NCBI RefSeq assembly: GCF_900112375.1
Contig: NZ_FOLS01000030.1
Location: 29,708-93,707, forward strand
DNA from: Pseudomonas citronellolis
Lineage (GTDB): Bacteria > Pseudomonadota > Gammaproteobacteria > Pseudomonadales > Pseudomonadaceae
Direction: 5' to 3'
DNA length: 64,000 bases
Shown piece after piece: positions 25,925 to 33,594 of this stretch (position 1 is the first letter of the stretch; every line of letters begins with the position of its first letter). The notes beneath the pieces are model-generated. The model was given only the letters and a program-made list of their open reading frames with translations. It had not been told where the DNA came from and searched no databases. A program made the translations under genes and the position numbers.

Positions 25925-28396
25925 TCAAAAACTGTACTTCACCGACAACATCAGATTCCGCGGCTCCCCATACACATTGCTCGGCACCGTGACAGACGAA
26001 CTCAAGGAGTTGTAGTACTTCTTGTCGAACGCATTGTTCAGGTTCAACTGCGCATCGATATGGGCAGTCGGCTTGAACCCCAGCATGAAGTCCACCAGCG
26101 TGTAGGCGTCCTGCTCGATCATGTAGGTGGTGCCTTTGTTGTAGATGCGGTTCTGCCGGTACAGGGAACTACCAATGCGCCATTGGTCGAGCGCGCCTGG
26201 CAGGGTGTAGGTGGTGCTCATCTTGAACAGGTGTCGCGGGATGTCGGTATCGAACAGGCGTCCTTCGTTGGCCTTGTTCGCATCCTTGCGGTATTTGGCT
26301 TCGGTGAAGGTGTAGCCGGCGCCCAGCTGCCAGTTGGGCGTAAGCTGCCCTTGCAGTTCCAGTTCGATGCCTTTGCTGCGCACCTCGCCGGCCGCCTCGT
26401 AGCAGGAAGTGGTGGGATAGCTGGGGCAAAGGCTCTGGTCGGTGATGGCCTTGGCGCGGTTTTCCTGGTCCAGTTGGAAGATGGCGGCCGAAGCGTTCAG
26501 CGCGCCGTCGAAATACTCGCCCTTGATGCCCAGCTCGTAGTTCTTGCCGGTGATGGGTTCGATGACCGAGCCTGAGGTGTCGAAGTAACTCTGCGGCTTG
26601 AAGATGTCGGTGTAGCTGACATACACCGAGTGATGCGCGTCCAGGTCATAGATCAGGCCGGCGTACTTGGTGACGTGGCGGTTGACCTTGAGTTCGGTCT
26701 CGGTGCCTTTGTAGGGGGCGCTGGTATCGTTTTCGTACCAGTCCAGGCGGCTGCCCAGAATCAGTTTCAGTGGGTCGGCCAGGCTCAGGCGGGTGGTGGC
26801 GTAAACGCTGTTGAGCTTGGCGTTGGTGTTCTGCCAGCCGTATTTGGTCTGGCTGGCGATTTTCGGGGTGTCGCCGTTCCAGTTGTAGATATCGATATTG
26901 CTGTGCAGCAGCACGTTTACCGGCACGTCGCCATTGAACACCACGCGGCGATGGCTGGCACCGAACACCAGTTCGTGGTCGCGGTCCATCAGGCGGAACG
27001 GGCCGCTGGCGTAGGCATCGAAGCTGTTCTGGCTTTCCCGATAGTGGCCGGCGCCGACGTATTGGTCATAGGTCTGGGTGGCGGTGCGCCCCAGTATGTA
27101 GGTGCCCAGCATGTCCAGGTCGGCCCAGGTCTTGGTGGCCGACAGGTTGAGTTTCCAGCCGTTGTCCAGGGCGTGTTCGATGGCGGCATATGCGGAGGTG
27201 CTGGTCTTGTTCCAGTACTCCCAGTCATTGCTCAGGGAAGTGGAGCGCGACAGCTTCAGGTCGCTGCCGTCGAAGCCCACCGGCAGGCCGGTCCAGCCGT
27301 TGCCGTTGTAGTCGTCCTGCTGGCGCGAAGCGCTGAACGTCAGGGTGGTGCTGTCGTTCAGGTCGGCCTCTACGATCCCGTAGAACAGGTTCCGCTGGTT
27401 ATCCAGCGAGTCGCGGAAGCTGCCCTGGGTCTGGTAGGCGGTAACCAGGCGACCGCGCACAGCACCGTTGTCGGTCAGCGGGCCGGACAGGTCGACGTCG
27501 GTGCGGTAGCGGTCCCAGGTGCCGGCGCTGCCCTGGATGCTGGCCTGGAACGTTGGCGTAGGACGTTTGCGAACCAGGTTGATGGCCGCGGCCGGGTTTC
27601 CGGCGCCCTGCATCAGGCCGGTGGCGCCGCGCACCACCTCCACCCGGTCGTACATGGCCATGTCTGCGGAAAGCAGGTCCTGGGACAGCTGGGAACTGTC
27701 GAGGCTGGTGGGCAGGCCGTCGTACATGATGTTGTCGAGCGCAAAGCCGCGGGCGTAGTAGGTGGAACGCTCCGGCCCCGTGCGCCGGATGACCATGCCC
27801 GGGGTGTTCTGCACGACGTCGTTGAGGTCGGCCAGGGCCTGGTCGTCGAGGCGCTGGCGAGTCATCACCGTGACCGACTGCGGCGTTTCACGCAGCGAGA
27901 GGTTCAGCTTGGTGGCGGTCTGCATGGCACCGGTCGTATAGGAGCCCGTTCCCTCGGTCAGGCCATCCTGGCGAACGCCCATGATTTCGCTGCTGTCCAT
28001 CTTCAGTGGCTGCTCGGCCTCGGCTACCGGACGCAGAACATAGAGGCCGTCGCCCTGCCGTGAGGCGCGCAGCCCAGTCCCCTCGAGCAGCCGGCTCAGG
28101 CCGGTGTCGACGTCGGCATCGCCGCTCAGGCCTCGACTCCTCAGCCCCTGCACCCGCTGCGGCTGCAGCGGCAGTGTGATGCCCGCCTGGCTCGCGAACT
28201 CCGCCAGCGCAGCGCCCAGCGGGCCGGGGGCTATCTCGAAGTGGCGTTGCCGACTGGCCTGATCGACGGTGTCGGCCTGCGCGCAGGCGACGAAGCCGAT
28301 CGAACCCAGGCACAGCCCGAGCGCAGCGGCGCGCAATGCCTGGGCGAGTTCGCTGGGTCGTGCTGCGCGGCGCGAAGCGAAGGGGTGAAGCTGCAT
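25925..28396 (-). CDS. TonB-dependent siderophore receptor with signalling domain (FpvA/FoxA type)
   Basis: 823-aa outer-membrane receptor. After the signal peptide (to about residue 42) comes an STN signalling domain (HFEIAPGPLGAALAEFASQA ... YVLRP, about 50-125), then a plug domain (SLRETPQSVTVMTRQRLDDQ ... VEVVRGATGLMQGAGNPAA) and a barrel ending in SVKYSF. The STN domain contacts a FecR-type anti-sigma factor, encoded immediately upstream with its sigma factor, so this is a cell-surface signalling receptor for a ferric siderophore. The start at 28396 (ATG after AGGGAGT) was chosen over the longer frame from 28447. Siderophore identity is unknown; hydroxamate or xenosiderophore use is typical. 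Confidence 0.92.
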   Translation of the reverse strand: MQLHPFASRRAARPSELAQALRAAALGLCLGSIGFVACAQADTVDQASRQRHFEIAPGPLGAALAEFASQAGITLPLQPQRVQGLRSRGLSGDADVDTGLSRLLEGTGLRASRQGDGLYVLRPVAEAEQPLKMDSSEIMGVRQDGLTEGTGSYTTGAMQTATKLNLSLRETPQSVTVMTRQRLDDQALADLNDVVQNTPGMVIRRTGPERSTYYARGFALDNIMYDGLPTSLDSSQLSQDLLSADMAMYDRVEVVRGATGLMQGAGNPAAAINLVRKRPTPTFQASIQGSAGTWDRYRTDVDLSGPLTDNGAVRGRLVTAYQTQGSFRDSLDNQRNLFYGIVEADLNDSTTLTFSASRQQDDYNGNGWTGLPVGFDGSDLKLSRSTSLSNDWEYWNKTSTSAYAAIEHALDNGWKLNLSATKTWADLDMLGTYILGRTATQTYDQYVGAGHYRESQNSFDAYASGPFRLMDRDHELVFGASHRRVVFNGDVPVNVLLHSNIDIYNWNGDTPKIASQTKYGWQNTNAKLNSVYATTRLSLADPLKLILGSRLDWYENDTSAPYKGTETELKVNRHVTKYAGLIYDLDAHHSVYVSYTDIFKPQSYFDTSGSVIEPITGKNYELGIKGEYFDGALNASAAIFQLDQENRAKAITDQSLCPSYPTTSCYEAAGEVRSKGIELELQGQLTPNWQLGAGYTFTEAKYRKDANKANEGRLFDTDIPRHLFKMSTTYTLPGALDQWRIGSSLYRQNRIYNKGTTYMIEQDAYTLVDFMLGFKPTAHIDAQLNLNNAFDKKYYNSLSSSVTVPSNVYGEPRNLMLSVKYSF

Positions 28397-28503
28397 GAAT
28401 GACTCCCTGTGTCGAGCATGTTTTTTCGTTGTGTGCTCGGGTGACACGCGAGAGACGAAAAAGACGACAGAAAGAATTCGGCAGCGCCAATCAGCTGGGC
28501 CGA

Positions 28504-29457
28504 TCAGCTGGAAATGGGCGCGATGGTGACCCAGTAACGGGTGCGATAGCGGATTTCCACCGGCAGCACCTGGGTCAACGCATGGAGCGCCTGGTCGGTA
28601 TCGTGCAGTTGAAACGCTCCGGAGACTTCCAGCTGCGCAACCTCGGGGTCGCAGCGCAACAGGCCGGGTCGGTATCGCCCCAGTTCGGCGGCGAAGCTTG
28701 CCAGGCTCATACGCTCAGCCTTGATCACGCCGCGGGTCCAATCGGCGATGCGCGCATCGAGCGGCTCGACGTCGCCCACATGCCGGGCATTGAATCTCGC
28801 CTGTTCACCGGCCTTCAGCAGCTGGGATTCTCCAGCCCGCGAGTTCAGCTTCACCGCGCCTTCGAGCACCGCAACCTGGCTGTCCTCGGGCCATTGCCGC
28901 ACCAGGAAGCGCGTGCCGATGGGTTCGACCTCGCCCTGGGCAGTTTCCACAATGAAGGGTCTGCCGGCGGGGTCCTTGGCGGTGATGATCAGCACCTCGC
29001 CTGCAACCAGCCGTACCCGCCGGCTCGCACCGTCGAAGGCCACATCGACGGCACTGTCGGTATTGAGATGAATCTGCGTGCCGTCGGCCAGAGACATCTG
29101 GCGCTGCTCGCCTACCCCGCTGCGAACATCGGCATTGAGCTGCTGCCAGGACTGCGTACGGCGAATCAGCAAGGCTGCAGGCGCCGTTGCCAGCAGCAGC
29201 GCGAGCAACTTGAGGGCCTGTCGGCGCGTAGCGGCGTGGGAACGATCCAGCGTTTCAAGCCCCAGCTGAGGCGGGATCAGCCCCAGTCGCTGGTTGAAGC
29301 CTTCCGCCAACTGCCAGGCGCGCTCGTGCTCCGGGTCGGCTGCGCGCCAGCGCTCGCAATCGCGACGTTGCGCCTCGCTGACGCGCGGCCCCTGAAGGCG
29401 CACATACCAGCGCGCGGCCTGGCGAGCGATATCACGGTCGATGGGTTGCGCGCTCAC
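28504..29457 (-). CDS. FecR-family anti-sigma factor / sigma regulator
   Basis: 317-aa inner-membrane regulator starting at a GTG that overlaps the sigma-factor stop (GTGA). The N-terminal cytoplasmic domain (DIARQAARWYVRLQGPRVSE ... RDCERWRAADPEHERAWQLA) binds the ECF sigma factor, one membrane segment follows (LKLLALLLATAPAALLI), and the periplasmic FecR domain (LADGTQIHLNTDSAVDVAFD) receives the signal from the receptor STN domain. Gene order sigma-FecR-receptor is canonical for iron-siderophore surface signalling. Confidence 0.92.
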   Translation of the reverse strand: MSAQPIDRDIARQAARWYVRLQGPRVSEAQRRDCERWRAADPEHERAWQLAEGFNQRLGLIPPQLGLETLDRSHAATRRQALKLLALLLATAPAALLIRRTQSWQQLNADVRSGVGEQRQMSLADGTQIHLNTDSAVDVAFDGASRRVRLVAGEVLIITAKDPAGRPFIVETAQGEVEPIGTRFLVRQWPEDSQVAVLEGAVKLNSRAGESQLLKAGEQARFNARHVGDVEPLDARIADWTRGVIKAERMSLASFAAELGRYRPGLLRCDPEVAQLEVSGAFQLHDTDQALHALTQVLPVEIRYRTRYWVTIAPISS

Positions 29458-29984
29458 GGGTGCTCCGGCACTTCCGCCGCCAGCACGATGCACTCTTCGA
29501 AAGCCAGCGCGAGATAGCGCTGAACGCTACGTACGCTCACGCCCAACCGCTGGGCGATGGCATCCTGGGTGAGCCCTTCGAGCTGGTACAGGAGGAACGC
29601 CTGACGTGCCTTGCTCGGCAGCCGAGCCAGTACCGCATCGACCTCGTGCAGGGCTTCGAGCACCAGAGCCTGATGTTCCAGTGAAGGCGTGCACGCCTCC
29701 GGCAGGCTGGCCAGGACTTCCAGATACGCCTGCTCCAGCGAGCGCCGACGGTAGAGATTGATCACCAGCCGCCGTGCGATGGTCAGCAGGTAGGCTCGCG
29801 GCGTCGCGATGGGCTGCTGCAGCGCAGCGGGCGAAACGAGCAAGCGGACGAAGGTATCCTGGGCCAGGTCGGCCGCATCGCAGCGGTTGCCCAATCGACG
29901 ATTGAGCCATCCGCGCAGCCATCCGTGGTGGTCCTGGTACAGCCGGCCGAGCAGCTGATCCTCTGTAGCGGCAGTAGCGTGCAT
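29454..29984 (-). CDS. FecI-type ECF sigma factor
   Basis: 176 aa from ATG 29984; in-frame ATGs at 29999 and 30002 exist, but a Fur-like palindrome abuts them, and GGAA lies 9 nt before 29984. Region 2 is DAADLAQDTFVRLL with PRAYLLTIARRLVINLYRR; region 4 is LPSKARQAFLLYQLEGLTQDAI with an HTH (IAQRLGVSVRSVQRYLALAF). It directs transcription of the downstream receptor gene when released by the FecR protein. Expected to be repressed by Fur when iron is plentiful. Confidence 0.92.
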   Translation of the reverse strand: MHATAATEDQLLGRLYQDHHGWLRGWLNRRLGNRCDAADLAQDTFVRLLVSPAALQQPIATPRAYLLTIARRLVINLYRRRSLEQAYLEVLASLPEACTPSLEHQALVLEALHEVDAVLARLPSKARQAFLLYQLEGLTQDAIAQRLGVSVRSVQRYLALAFEECIVLAAEVPEHP

Positions 29985-30002
29985 GGAGTGGCATTCCATC
30001 AT

Positions 30003-30019
30003 ATGCGAATGACTCGCAT
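30003..30019. promoter_or_regulatory. Candidate Fur box upstream of the FecI-type gene
   Basis: ATGCGAATGACTCGCAT, an inverted repeat (ATGCGA...TCGCAT) with AT-rich flanks, resembling Pseudomonas Fur sites. It lies directly upstream of the sigma-factor gene. Confidence 0.6.
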
Positions 30020-30466
30020 TATATTTTTATGCCACCTCTTCCATCAAGGCATTCGGGCCGGGATCAGCGCGCCTTATCGTGGATGCCCGCCATGGGGGCC
30101 GTGTGGGGCATCTTCGGATGCGCCGGTCCGAGTCCGGTACGCCACCTGCACAGCCCGCCCTGGTGCCGTAAGAGCGACTCTCTTACCGGCCGTGCGGGGG
30201 CTCTTCGTAGGATCGAGGGGGGACGCCTGGTTCTTGCTCGCGAATGAGCCCGCAGCGGAGCCTGTTCGCGAGCAAGCTCGCTCCTACGAGAAGCCGTGCC
30301 CACCGGTATGGTGTCCGTGCAAGACAGGTTTATTTTCAGCACTCTAGTCTCGTCCATCCGGACAGCTTTAGAGCAGAAGGAATAAATCTGTTCCTCTTCC
30401 ACAATGGGGCGTCTGCGTCATTGCCGTTCAAGCCCTTGAGCGTCGCAGCCCCCGGCGTTTCTGGCG
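30020..30466. other. Intergenic region with RNA-cassette remnant and interrupted REP
   Basis: No supportable gene. It contains a remnant of the structured RNA element (30093-30160) and an A-type REP pair whose left arm is split by about 16 extra bases (30207-30241) while the right arm (TTCGCGAGCAAGCTCGCTCC) is intact at about 30262-30288. Confidence 0.6.
30093..30160 (+). ncRNA. Decayed remnant of the structured RNA element (copy 3)
   Basis: The UUCG hairpin GCATC-TTCG-GATGC is intact at 30109-30122, followed by GCCGGTCCGAGTCCGGTACG as in the other copies. The outer stem arms (GGGGGCCGTGTG / GCACAGCCCGCCC) have lost several pairs, and neither the promoter nor the small ORF is present. Confidence 0.5.
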
Positions 30467-31207
30467 TTACAGGGCATAGCCGCCATCCAGCGTCAGGCTC
30501 GCCCCGGTCATGTGGGCCGCTGCCGGGCTGGCGAGGTACGCGACCAGGCCGGCGATCTCCATGGGCTGGGCGACGCGTCCGAGTGGGACGAGTTCCGCCA
30601 GCGCGTCCAGGTGCGATTGCGTCATGTCGGTCGCGGTCGGGCCGGGCTGGATATTGTTGACGGTGATCCGGCGCGCCGCGAGATCCAGCGCGAGCCCTTG
30701 CACCAGGCGCGCAACGGCGGCCTTGGTCATCGCATACACCGCGCCTTCGACCGAAGTGCGCCCAGAGGCCGAATTGCTGCCGATGGTGATCACTCGCCCG
30801 CCGTCGCGCATGCTGGCCACGGCGGCCTGGATCGAGAGAATGACGCCACGGATGTTCACGTCGAGCATCAGGTCGAGGTCCTCGACGCCAAGGGCATCGA
30901 TGCGGGCGAGCCGCAGCACGCCGGCATTGACCACCGCCACGTCGATCGCGCCAAAGCGCTCGACCGCCGCCGCCACCGCATTCCGGATGGCAGCGGCATC
31001 CTTGCTGTCGGCCTGGATCGCAAGGGCACGGCCGCCACCCGCCTCGATCTCGTCGGTCAGCGCTTTGGCGCTGGCCGGCCGGGACACGTAGGTCAGCGCC
31101 ACCGAGAAACCGTCGGCGGCGAGTTGCCTCGCCGCTGCCGCGCCGATGCCCCGGGAGCCACCAAAAACAATGGCGACCTTGTCATTCCCTGCTTCGTCTC
31201 GCTTCAT
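30467..31207 (-). CDS. Short-chain dehydrogenase/reductase
   Basis: 246-aa classical SDR. Cofactor motif GGSRGIGAAAARQLAADG near residue 15, NAG at VAVVNAGVL, catalytic Ser in GSNSASGR and YAMTK (Tyr/Lys), and a C-terminal GASLTLDGGYAL. ALTYVSRPASAKAL after strand 2 suggests NADPH preference. ATG 31207 follows AAGGTGAGG; the longer upstream frame is not used. This resembles 3-oxoacyl-ACP-reductase-like SDRs of unknown substrate. It is a single gene followed by REP-rich DNA. Confidence 0.87.
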   Translation of the reverse strand: MKRDEAGNDKVAIVFGGSRGIGAAAARQLAADGFSVALTYVSRPASAKALTDEIEAGGGRALAIQADSKDAAAIRNAVAAAVERFGAIDVAVVNAGVLRLARIDALGVEDLDLMLDVNIRGVILSIQAAVASMRDGGRVITIGSNSASGRTSVEGAVYAMTKAAVARLVQGLALDLAARRITVNNIQPGPTATDMTQSHLDALAELVPLGRVAQPMEIAGLVAYLASPAAAHMTGASLTLDGGYAL

Positions 31208-31247
31208 CGCCTCACCTTCATTGACTGAAAACGTGAAAGCCCGGGAA

Positions 31248-31541
31248 TCAGACGGTTGCCGATTCATGGGACGACGCCACGCGCTTGCCCAACGGCGTCC
31301 GGCTGTAGCCATCTGCGGCAATGGTCTGTTGCGCAGGCGCTGCCGTGTTCACGCGCATGCCCAGGGGCGTCCTGCTGAAGCCATCTTCCGCCAGTTGCGG
31401 GGTTGCGCCTTCTTCAGCCAGGGGCGTCAGTTGGAAACAGACGGTGCCGTGGGAGCAGCGTGCTTCGGCCGCATTCGCATGCACCGCCACGCCGGCCAGC
31501 GAAAAGGTAATGGCGGTCACGAGAGTCTTCAGAGTGTTCAT
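31248..31541 (-). CDS. Small exported protein with DG(F/Y)SRTPLGxRV repeats
   Basis: 97-aa protein not assigned to a function. Signal peptide MNTLKTLVTAITFSLAGVAV ending HANA. The mature part has two near-identical segments, LAEDGFSRTPLGMRV and IAADGYSRTPLGKRV, separated by about 15 residues, plus two cysteines (ARCSHGTVCF). The start at 31541 has GAGGAAC 9 nt upstream. Short exported proteins built from such DGxxRTPxGxRV units are recalled only as hypothetical proteins in pseudomonads. A secreted peptide or cell-surface role is speculation. It lies 40 bp upstream of the SDR on the same strand. Confidence 0.7.
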   Translation of the reverse strand: MNTLKTLVTAITFSLAGVAVHANAAEARCSHGTVCFQLTPLAEEGATPQLAEDGFSRTPLGMRVNTAAPAQQTIAADGYSRTPLGKRVASSHESATV

Positions 31542-31872
31542 GGCATTGTTCCTCAAGGGTTAGGGGGAACAGTCCATCGGAGTGGGAAAGAGCGCTCTGG
31601 AGGAGCGCTGGCTCTACCGCGCACCGATGTCCTGTTGGAGTGAATTAAAAGCCCTTGGGGTATCTGCGCCGTGTCGAGAAAAGGCGTGGCCATCTCTGCG
31701 AATGTCAAAACGGTCTGCGGACACACTGGAATACAAAGCGCCTCCGAGAAAGTGCGGATGAGCAGGCACCGAGCTTCCGTCGTCATTGCCGGGCGGGCGC
31801 GAAAGTAGTCATTCACCTATGGCTGCCATGCAGGTCAACTGCGCTTCCCGCCACGCGCCTTGCCACACCCAA
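31542..31872. other. Intergenic region between the repeat protein and the RNA cassette
   Basis: 330 bp with no gene that can be supported; short frames on either strand lack ribosome sites and family resemblance. It holds the promoter region of the repeat-protein gene. Confidence 0.4.
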
Positions 31873-31901
31873 TTGACAGCCTCGCGGCAACTCCCTAACG
31901 T
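31873..31901 (+). promoter_or_regulatory. Sigma70-type promoter of RNA cassette copy 2
   Basis: TTGACA at 31873-31878, 17-bp spacer, TAACGT at 31896-31901, identical in boxes and spacing to the promoter at 16506-16534, while surrounding bases have diverged. Confidence 0.65.
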
Positions 31902-31907
31902 TGCTCA

Positions 31908-32126
31908 GCCGCTCAACAGAGCGGTGCGGGATTGGCGTCCCGGAATTCTGGAAGGTGTCTGGGGTCAATCTCCGGCACCTTGCATGGCTGTACCCATGTT
32001 ATGGGCGGGCCGTGCGGGGCATCTTCGGATGCGCCGGTTCCCAGATTCCGGTACGCCAACCTGTACGGTCCGCCCTCCCCGATTGGCGTCGGGAGGCGGA
32101 AGACTGAATCAATCTGGGAGATTTTC
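31908..32126 (+). ncRNA. Structured RNA leader, copy 2 (intact)
   Basis: Predicted 5' leader of about 219 nt for the 79-aa gene. First hairpin GCCGCTC-AACA-GAGCGGT (31908-31925) covaries with copy 1. Then come GGGA-TTGGCG-TCCC, an outer 13-bp stem (32003-32015 with 32063-32075) and a UUCG hairpin (32019-32032). A further hairpin CCCGA-TTGGCG-TCGGG at about 32077-32093 repeats the TTGGCG loop. A ribosome site (GGGAG) precedes the ATG at 32127. Confidence 0.55.
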
Positions 32127-32366
32127 ATGAGCCTTTCTGCCCAAGTTCTACCCCATCCCCTCAAGCACGCTGCCCCATCGGACTTCTACGACGCTGCCCA
32201 ATCCCGTCAATCCGCCCTGATCAATCTGCTGCGCCTGCTGGCCGGCGCGCCGGACCTGGGAGCGCCTGCCGAGGATGTGTTGGACGGCACCTTCAGCGCA
32301 CTGGAGTACCTGGCGGCCGATGCCGAGCGGTTGTATGCCGCAGCTGAGGAGCATGGGCGGGCGTAG
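32127..32366 (+). CDS. 79-aa helical small protein of the RNA cassette
   Basis: 79-aa soluble protein starting MSLSAQVLPHPLKHAAPSDF. The rest is predicted helical (QSRQSALINLLRLLAGAPDL, DVLDGTFSALEYLAADAERL). Size and pattern recall the small DUF3077-like proteins common in Pseudomonas, but this is only a resemblance. ATG 32127 follows GGGAG with 6-7 nt spacing. A start-less paralogue is at 16709-16940. Expressed, if at all, from the conserved promoter through the structured leader. Function unknown. Confidence 0.65.
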   Translation: MSLSAQVLPHPLKHAAPSDFYDAAQSRQSALINLLRLLAGAPDLGAPAEDVLDGTFSALEYLAADAERLYAAAEEHGRA

Positions 32367-32587
32367 GGCGCATAACCGTTCGCGGTTATCCGCCGTCGGC
32401 CGTGCCACCGAGGCGTCCGGCGTGGCCGGTGAATCCAATCGCGGACAGAGTCCGCTCCTACGACCGTGCCTCCCTGGTGCCATAGTGCCGGCCGCGCCGG
32501 GGCGCTCTTCGTAGGAGCGCGCCCTGCGCGCGATATCGCGGGCAGGGCCCGCTACAGGTTGATGCCGAATGGACGGCCCTCTCGCGG
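32367..32587. repeat. D-, C- and B-type palindromic repeats
   Basis: GTAGGGCGCATAACCGTTCG with CGGTTATCCGCC at 32363-32392, a CGCGGACAGAGTCCGCTCC arm near 32439, and a B-type pair (GTAGGAGCGCGCCCTGCGCG ... GGGCAGGGCCCGC) at about 32510-32552. No gene. Confidence 0.65.
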
Positions 32588-33514
32588 CTAGCCGAGCTTC
32601 TGCGCCAGTTCGCCGATGAACTGGCGCAGCCATTCGTGGTGCGGTTTGCTGTGCTTGGCGATGTCCCAGACCATGAAGCAGCGGAAGGACGGCACCGGCA
32701 GCGGCGCCGGGCTTACGCGCAGCTGGGTCATGGCCGCGTAGCTCTCGGCGGCGAAGGTCGGGAGCGTGGCGATGGCTTCGCTGCTCGTCAGCGTGGTCAA
32801 GGCGCCGCTGAAGTGGGTGAAGGAGGCGATGACGCGGCGGGCGTGGCCGGCGGACTCGAACATGTCGTCGATGAAGCCGCGGCGGCCGTCGTAGGAGATG
32901 CGCACGTGGTCGGCGGCGAAGTACTCCTCCAGGCCGATGGGTGCGTCCGCCGCGCCGGCGCGCGGGCGGAACAGGCAGGAGTACGAGGAGGAGAACAGCA
33001 CCTGGGACGAGTAGCTGGTGTTGAAGTCCTTCGGCTCGCTGCAGATCACCAGGTCCATGTCCGGGTCCTGCAGCGACTGCTTCCACAGCGAGCTGTTGCT
33101 CTGGTGGAAGGCGAAAGTCACGCCCAGGCCCTGCTCCGCTACCGCGTTGACGATGCGCGGGGCGAGATAGGACTCGATGTCGTCGGACAGGCCGATGTTG
33201 AACAGGTAGCTGGAATCGCGCGGGGAGAACTCCGGCTCGGCGCCCAGCACGCCGGAGATGGAAGTCAGCGCCTCGGCGATCTTCGGCGCCAGTTCCATGG
33301 CCTTGCGCGTGGGCTGCATGCCGGAGGCGGTGCGGATGAACAGTTCGTCGCCGAAGTGCTCGCGCAGCCGGCGCAGCGCCGCGCTCACCGCGCCCTGGGT
33401 CACGTGCAGCATCGCCGAGGCGCGGGTGGCGCTGCGCTCGGTCATCAGGCAGTGGAAGGTGAGCAGAAGGTTGAGGTCGATCCGCGAGATATTACGTACG
33501 TTAATCCGGCTCAT
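32588..33514 (-). CDS. LysR-family transcriptional regulator
   Basis: 308 aa. N-terminal winged HTH (LNLLLTFHCLMTERSATRAS, HVTQGAVSAALRRLREHFGD) and a C-terminal effector domain of the LysR substrate-binding fold (YLFNIGLSDDIESYLAPRIV). It is divergent from the transporter-nitrilase pair with 80 bp between start codons, the standard arrangement for a LysR activator of an adjacent catabolic unit. The effector is probably the transported nitrile-related compound or a breakdown product. Confidence 0.9.
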   Translation of the reverse strand: MSRINVRNISRIDLNLLLTFHCLMTERSATRASAMLHVTQGAVSAALRRLREHFGDELFIRTASGMQPTRKAMELAPKIAEALTSISGVLGAEPEFSPRDSSYLFNIGLSDDIESYLAPRIVNAVAEQGLGVTFAFHQSNSSLWKQSLQDPDMDLVICSEPKDFNTSYSSQVLFSSSYSCLFRPRAGAADAPIGLEEYFAADHVRISYDGRRGFIDDMFESAGHARRVIASFTHFSGALTTLTSSEAIATLPTFAAESYAAMTQLRVSPAPLPVPSFRCFMVWDIAKHSKPHHEWLRQFIGELAQKLG

Positions 33515-33594
33515 ATTTGCTAATCGTTTGCCCCGTGCCCGAGGAGATTCCTAGTCTGGCGTCCACAACAACATAACAAGCGCTGGAGAATTCT

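Noticed and set aside
31553-31816. 87-aa minus-strand ORF upstream of the repeat-protein gene
   Set aside because: No ribosome site, no recognisable domain, and it occupies the promoter region of the downstream gene.
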